The notes beneath the pieces are model-generated. The model saw only the letters and a program-made list of their open reading frames with translations, did not search any database and had not been told where the DNA came from. DNA of 64,000 bases. Source: Amaranthus tricolor. Taxonomy: Eukaryota; Streptophyta; Magnoliopsida; Caryophyllales; Amaranthaceae. Of the stretch, positions 59,127-64,000 are shown piece by piece. Position 1 is the first letter of the stretch, and every line of letters starts with the position of its first letter. The stretch is from contig NC_080050.1 in NCBI RefSeq assembly GCF_026212465.1, forward strand, positions 32,484,070-32,548,069, in the 5' to 3' direction. The position numbers were made by a program, and so were the translations under genes.

Positions 59127-62072
59127 ATGTACAAATTGGTATTAATTCTTGTAGGAATATATTTCCTTAACATGAATGTTCATGCCTTTGTGGGTTCTGG
59201 TTGGCAAAACGCTCATGCCACCTTCTATGGTGGAAGTGATGCTTCTGGAACGATGGGTACGGTTGTCTTTCCCTTTTGAACTATTTTTTCGATATTTTAA
59301 AGTACTTTTTTTTGTATTTTGAATAATTATTAACTAAGTGAAAACCAATCGAAACATCAAAGGTCTTAAATCTTAATATACACTCGTATGCTAATATGCA
59401 CATACGCAGGGGCAGATAAATAAACTGTCCAAATGCGTATTAATCTGTTCTATATTTTTAATGCGGTGCTCGTATAAGTTTTTATATAATAATAAATAAT
59501 GATATACTTTTAACATTATTCACTTAGTATTTTATCTTAATTTTTAAATTGAAACATAGTCAAGTGAGATTTTATTTGCTTTATCTCAATGTAAAGATTA
59601 TTAATATTTATTTTTATAATATTTCGTTGTTTATAGTAAGAAATAGTAAGTATTGAATAAGTGAATTGGATAGTGTAAAAAATAAATAGGGTATCTACAG
59701 TAAAATGGATGTAGTAATATACAACTACTTATTAAGTAAATTTTAGTGTTTAATGTATAGTAGAAATAAAATTTACTCTATTGATTGTTGTTTGAATTTT
59801 CATGTTGTAATCAATTTTTTCAAACTACTAATTTAACGCAAAATTCTATCATATCCTTACTCAATCTCTTAACTTTTTAAGTCTGGACGAAAATTAAATT
59901 TTCCATTTAAAAACAAAACGTAAGCTTTTTAACTCGATATACCTTTTAGTATATGTTGCGTTTTTGACTTCAAACACTCAAAATAGTAGCATATATTATC
60001 ATTTATTAGCTACTTTAATTTCAAATCGAAGCATAAAATAAGCTATATGCTGCGGTTCTTTGAACTCACCTATCACTATTAGGCTATAACTTTGAACCAT
60101 AACTTTTTAAACCGGAGCATATAACTTTTTTTTTTTTGTAAATTAGCCAATCACTATTAGGCTTGTTATTTTTAAACCATAAGAGAAGTCTTGTAGTAAA
60201 TGACTTTTTTTTCCAACCAGTTTAACAGTTTTATTTTACTAGTGTAACGTCACTTGCCAATAATTTTTGTCAGTGTATTAGTCATCATTCGACACTAATT
60301 TTATTGCTAGTGTATTAATTATTTGACTTATTAAATTTTTTATAGGTGGAGCTTGTGGGTATGGTGATTTGTACACAGCTGGGTATGGAACAAGGACAGC
60401 AGCTTTGAGTACAGCACTGTTCAACAATGGTGCATCATGTGGGCAGTGTTATAAGATCATATGTGACTATAAATCAGATCCAAGATGGTGTATTAAGGGT
60501 ACTTCTATTACAATTACTGCTACCAATTTCTGCCCACCCAATTATGCCTTGCCTAACAATGCTGGAGGTTGGTGTAATCCTCCTCTTCAACACTTTGATA
60601 TGGCTCAACCTGCTTGGGAAAAAATTGGTATTTACAGAGGTGGAATCATTCCTGTTTTGTTCCAAAGGTTAGTTGATATAGCAAACATCGTCTATACAAA
60701 TAGGATCTCAACTCTCAACCATCAGCTTAAGCTTTAGGTTGAGATGGTTACTTAATATGGTATCAGAGCTTGCGTGACAAGAGGTCACGGTTTCGAATTC
60801 CAACCACCCCTCATTCAAAGTTCATTATTTAGCGCCAAGTATAAAGACGACCTGTGTTGCATCCATACTTCTAACCCAATGAGCTCTCGTGTGAGGATGC
60901 ATGTTAGAGTATATAACATTATACTTAATAATAAAGTTGGATCCTTGAAGATTAAACAACATTATATTTAAGCTCTCATGTGAGGGGCCGTCTTAATAAT
61001 GGGCTCTCAACCATCAACTTAAGTTCTTAGTTGAGTTGGTTCCTTGAAGTTATACACAACTTTATACTTAATAATAGAGTGATTTTCGATTCTTGATAGC
61101 AAACATCATCTATACAGATAGTATACACTCAATTTAAGCAACTATAGCATGAACATTGTGAATTTAGTCAAATTTTACAAAGTACTTTTGATCGAAACAG
61201 AAAAATAAATCGGATTTCATTCATAACCTTTTCCTCAATGAGAAAGCGGATCAGATTCTACTAGATTACATGGCTTTTATCTACAACTTCTGTTATAATA
61301 TATAACATATATTGGGCTTCAGCCATCATTTAATTAAGCTTTTGGCCGAGATTGTTGTTGTTAAGGAACCAATTCAACTAAAAGTTTAAGAACCAATTCA
61401 ACTAAAAGCTTAAAAACCAATTCAACTAAAAGCTTAAGTATATGGTTGTAGTCCCAAGATATGTCATATACTTTAACACGCCCCCTCACACGAAAGCCTT
61501 TTGAGCTAGAAGTATGGATGCAACATAGACCCTTTTCATACTTTACGTTAAATAATCCCCTTTAAATGAGGGGAGGAGAGGTTGAGATTCAAAACTGTGA
61601 CCTCTTGTCGTGCTGGCTCTGATACCATGTTAAGGAATCAAATCAACCAAAAGCTTAAGCTGATGGTTGTAACCCCAAAATTGTTATGTCATATACTCTA
61701 ACAATTACTTGATATATACTAAGAAGTTCCTAATGAGATGGATTATGATCATGTAACAGGGTTCCTTGCAAGAAACATGGAGGAGTAAGATTTAGCATAA
61801 ATGGAAGAGATTACTTTGAGTTAGTATTAATCAGCAATGTAGCAGCAGCAGGATCAATACAATCAGTACAAATCAAGGGTTCAAAAAACAACAATTGGAT
61901 GCCCATGTCTAGAAATTGGGGAGCTAATTGGCAATCATTAGCTTACCTTAATGGACAATCTTTATCCTTCCAAGTTACTTTGACTGACGGTCAAACTCAA
62001 ACTTTCAACGACATAATCCCTTCCAATTGGCAATTTGGACAAACATTTTCAAGCAAACAACAATTCATCTAA
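59127..62072 (+). CDS. Alpha-expansin, EXPA11-like, three exons
   Basis: Exons 59127-59256, 60346-60667 and 61760-62072 splice in phase to 254 residues, the usual expansin length. Expansins loosen cell walls at acid pH without hydrolysis by disrupting cellulose-xyloglucan contacts. A signal peptide ends at about A20. The GH45-like domain has [18 protein letters not shown] (33-50), GWCNPP (118-123) and the HFD motif (126-128), with the cysteine set of the alpha class. The C-terminal CBM63 domain carries [20 protein letters not shown]. The stretch [18 protein letters not shown] is close to what I recall of Arabidopsis EXPA11 (At1g20190), and the neighbouring RPN3 supports this. The intron positions (after the codon for GTM and inside that for FQR) are the conserved expansin ones. 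Intron 2 (1.09 kb) holds two miniature LTR elements. No break is seen. Confidence 0.96.
59257..60345 (+). other. Expansin intron 1
   Basis: A GT/AG intron of 1.09 kb, AT-rich. Near 60060-60180 the motif CACTATTAGGCT appears twice with CATAACTTTTTAAACC-like text around it, a hint of an old repeat. No element was delimited. Confidence 0.6.
60703..61096 (+). mobile_element. Miniature LTR element in expansin intron 2, copy 1
   Basis: The partial left LTR (CTCAACCATCAGCTTAAGC ...) is followed by a perfect primer site TGGTATCAGAGC (60758-60769), the shared interior and a right LTR starting TGTTAGAGTATATAAC near 60903. The right LTR is interrupted by extra sequence containing a second purine tract (GTGAGGGGCCG) before CAACCATCAACTTAAG and GGTTCCTTGA. 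TTATACTTAATAATA occurs twice in this part. The unit is bracketed by a direct repeat of about 28 bp (60676-60702, 61097-61122), too long for an integrase duplication. Confidence 0.7.
61291..61703 (-). mobile_element. Miniature LTR element in expansin intron 2, copy 2, with inverted LTR
   Basis: On the minus strand: a 76-bp LTR (61703 to 61628, TGTTAGAG ... CCTTAACA), a perfect primer site TGGTATCAGAGCC (61627-61615), the shared interior, the purine tract GTGAGGGGGCG and a 3' LTR starting TGTTAAAG at 61478. The end of the 3' LTR contains three tandem 24-bp units and is then joined tail-to-tail to a complete inverted LTR (61291-61366). The outer ends are thus inverted. The flanking 5-mers ACTTC and ATTAC do not match well. 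This is the best-preserved internal structure of the family. Confidence 0.75.
61367..61438 (+). repeat. Triplicated 24-bp unit inside an LTR end
   Basis: Three adjacent units, 61367-61390, 61391-61414 and 61415-61438, each begin AACCAATTCAACTAAAAG and differ by one or two bases. The unit equals the LTR's 3' end on the minus strand, so it arose by local tandem duplication or slippage at the LTR junction. Confidence 0.85.
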
Positions 62073-62453
62073 ACGGAATCTAGGCTCAAACCTGCCTTGG
62101 TTATATATGATTCAGATTATTTGATTAAAAGCACTTTTTAGGCAGAAAAATAATAGTCGAGTTGATTCAGCATATTTTATACAAGTATTCTGAATTTGCC
62201 CTTTACAGTTTTTGGGTTTCTAAGCCATGAAAAATTCTTGATAGGCAGAGGCGTGCTCATTGCTTTTTTCTTCTTTGAAGCTGCCCGCCAAATCTATCAT
62301 TTTGTAATATATTCATGGGCTTAAAATTCCTATTGAATGGTTTGAATAAAGTTGGGAGTTTTTGAGTATAGTCCATTATATTTAGTTTTATACATATATA
62401 AGTTGAACTTAAGTTTTTTTTGTTCGTGTAATATTCTAAGAAATTGTTGCTTT

Positions 62454-62528
<75 letters not shown>

Positions 62529-63044
62529 TAATACATAGTTTTTTGTAATTTTCTCTTGCTATGTTCTTGTGTGGTCTGTGATGGTGAATTCTTGTGCTTT
62601 CGATGTTAGGATTTTGGTTTATAATACAATATTATACGAAAATTTGAAAGAGATTTACTATATATTTCTGATTATGAATCTAGTCTTGTTTATTCCCTCG
62701 TTTTAATTTGTGTTACTATGTGGGAGATTCGTGTAGCTCCACCATTGAAGAGAACTATTTAACTTAACATAAATTGTCATTTATGTACTTTTGTATATTT
62801 TCATGAACCAGGGTCACTTCAAATTTTAATTTCGTGAAATAAAATTATAACTTTCTAAAAAGTAAGAACTCGATTTAGCTAGATGGAGTGACGGAAAATA
62901 TACTCATCCTACTCGAAGATCATTTATGTTATGAGTTTCCAACAGATTGTTGAAATAACAGTCACTTTTAGTTATCGCAACTTACATGTATGTTAAAAAT
63001 TTGGTCCTCAGGGCTAAATTTGGTATGTTATTGTCGATTTATTT
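62073..63044. other. Expansin 3' flank
   Basis: Probable 3' UTR to about 62340, then an (AT)n tract and AT-rich DNA with no gene. Confidence 0.55.
62457..62520. repeat. (AT)n microsatellite
   Basis: Thirty-two AT units in a row, followed by a worn extension to about 62532. Confidence 0.95.
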
Positions 63045-63487
63045 TAGTTTTTACCATATAGTTTTCAGAAAGAGTAAAACTCATCAAGTGTTGTGTTGTA
63101 TGCAACTCAACGCTCATTATCCGTAGGTTTGTAGGCCCGAGCCCACGGATGCCTTGTGGGTGTGTCTACTCAAGTGGACCCATGGGGCGATCATGTGACG
63201 AATTGTCAAGGCCTAACTTGATATCAGAGCCGATGGTGGTTCTTGGATATGATGTGACTCACTTGCGAGGGTGAGTGTTGTAGGAAATGCTTCATATGTG
63301 AGAAAGATCCCACATGGCTAAAATATTAGATTGTGGATTTGCATATCATATGCTTGGTGAGTAATCCTCCTGATACCATATACTTTTATGAAAGAGTGAA
63401 ACTCATCATATGTTGTATGCAAGTTAATGCTTATTACCTGTAAATTTGTGAGCCCAAGCCTATGTGATGAATTGTGACGGTCTAACA
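63045..63487 (+). mobile_element. Second type of miniature LTR element
   Basis: Two direct copies share ACCATATA, GAAAGAGTRAAACTCATCA, GTAAATTTGTGAGCCC-type and GTGAYGAATTGTSA blocks: about 63045-63217 (left, 5' part missing) and 63276-63487 (right, 212 bp, TGTTGTAGG ... TCTAACA). Directly after the left copy lies TGATATCAGAGCC (63219-63231), a tRNA-Met-type primer site. A purine-rich GCGAGGGTGAG immediately precedes the right copy. The interior is only about 45-60 bp, so this is a TRIM-like element unrelated in sequence to the family at 61291. Confidence 0.6.
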
Positions 63488-64000
63488 AGAACAAGTTACC
63501 ACGTATTATGAGTACGGTCTACCAACATCATATATTTGAGATTATTTTGATTAGATATTCATAACTGAAATTATCTTTTTAAATTTTTTCAAAAACAAAG
63601 TATTCCATAGGATAGTTGTTGCAATGGTAGAAAATGGTAACATTGATAATGTACAAACTTCTGCAATTAGAAATCCCTTTATTCATGTGCTAAATCTATT
63701 GAGAAAAATGCTCTATTGTGATAGTGTACGTTACATTTCGTCATTCAAAATCAAAGATAAAAAAAATACTGATCTTGTATATGTATATATACTAATATAC
63801 TATTGTTACTATAATATATATCTCATCAATTTATCAATAATCCAATCTATAACTTAAGTGGAAAATAAACAATTTTTTTGTTGTTTATCAATAGAAATTT
63901 GAAAGAATTACAAATGAAAACAAAGATAGGATTTTTACCCCATTTATATAGTTGATTTTAGCATTGTCGAGTCAAATACTTGAACATGTACTTGAGTCTA
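63488..64000. other. AT-rich window end, no supported gene
   Basis: A 77-codon open frame (63624-63857) shows no domain and ends in Ile/Tyr-rich text from AT repeats; it is not called. Confidence 0.5.

Overview
The window is plant nuclear DNA from a eudicot. It is very AT-rich, its genes have GT/AG introns up to about 2.9 kb, and it carries plant-only families: an ATL RING finger, a DYW pentatricopeptide protein and an alpha-expansin. Small transposons fill the spacers and introns. The lineage cannot be fixed from sequence alone. The many short palindromic elements with GAGACGGTCTC ends suggest Caryophyllales, but that is only an impression. Nothing bacterial, organellar or viral was seen.

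Layout. 1-5.9 kb: intergenic, with a SINE-like relic. 5.9-6.3 kb: single-exon RING-H2 (ATL) E3 ligase on the minus strand. 6.5-20.9 kb: a long gene-poor spacer holding a hairpin MITE, a non-autonomous hAT element with a perfect 8-bp target duplication, a miniature LTR element and its solo LTR, and SINE/LINE tails. 20.96-23.23 kb: intact PPR-DYW gene (minus). 23.7-30.6 kb: a decayed Copia element interrupted by a decayed 5'-truncated L1-type LINE. 32.2-35.8 kb: secreted thioredoxin-fold protein (4 exons). 37.9-43.4 kb: Alba-domain RGG-box nucleic-acid-binding protein (8 exons) with a 1,059-bp Harbinger-like element in intron 1. 48.7-53.7 kb: 26S proteasome lid subunit RPN3 (8 exons). 59.1-62.1 kb: EXPA11-like alpha-expansin (3 exons) with two miniature LTR elements in intron 2. 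Five of the six genes appear intact when spliced in silico, with every junction phase agreeing; the ATL gene and the PPR gene are single open frames.

The order PPR - thioredoxin-like - Alba - RPN3 - expansin matches, from memory, Arabidopsis At1g20230 - At1g20225 - At1g20220 - At1g20200 - At1g20190. It therefore looks like an old conserved gene block. The genes have unrelated jobs (organelle RNA editing, secretory pathway, RNA/DNA binding, protein degradation, wall loosening); I infer no shared pathway.

The most unusual signal is a family of very small LTR elements with about 72-76-bp LTRs, a tRNA-Met-type primer site and a purine tract. In three copies (11.5, 58.5 and 61.3 kb) the 3' LTR is capped by an inverted LTR copy, so the element has inverted rather than direct termini. 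One such copy keeps a perfect 5-bp target duplication, and a second, independent insertion has the same design. A foldback at 44.65-44.77 kb with precursor-like size is also worth checking.
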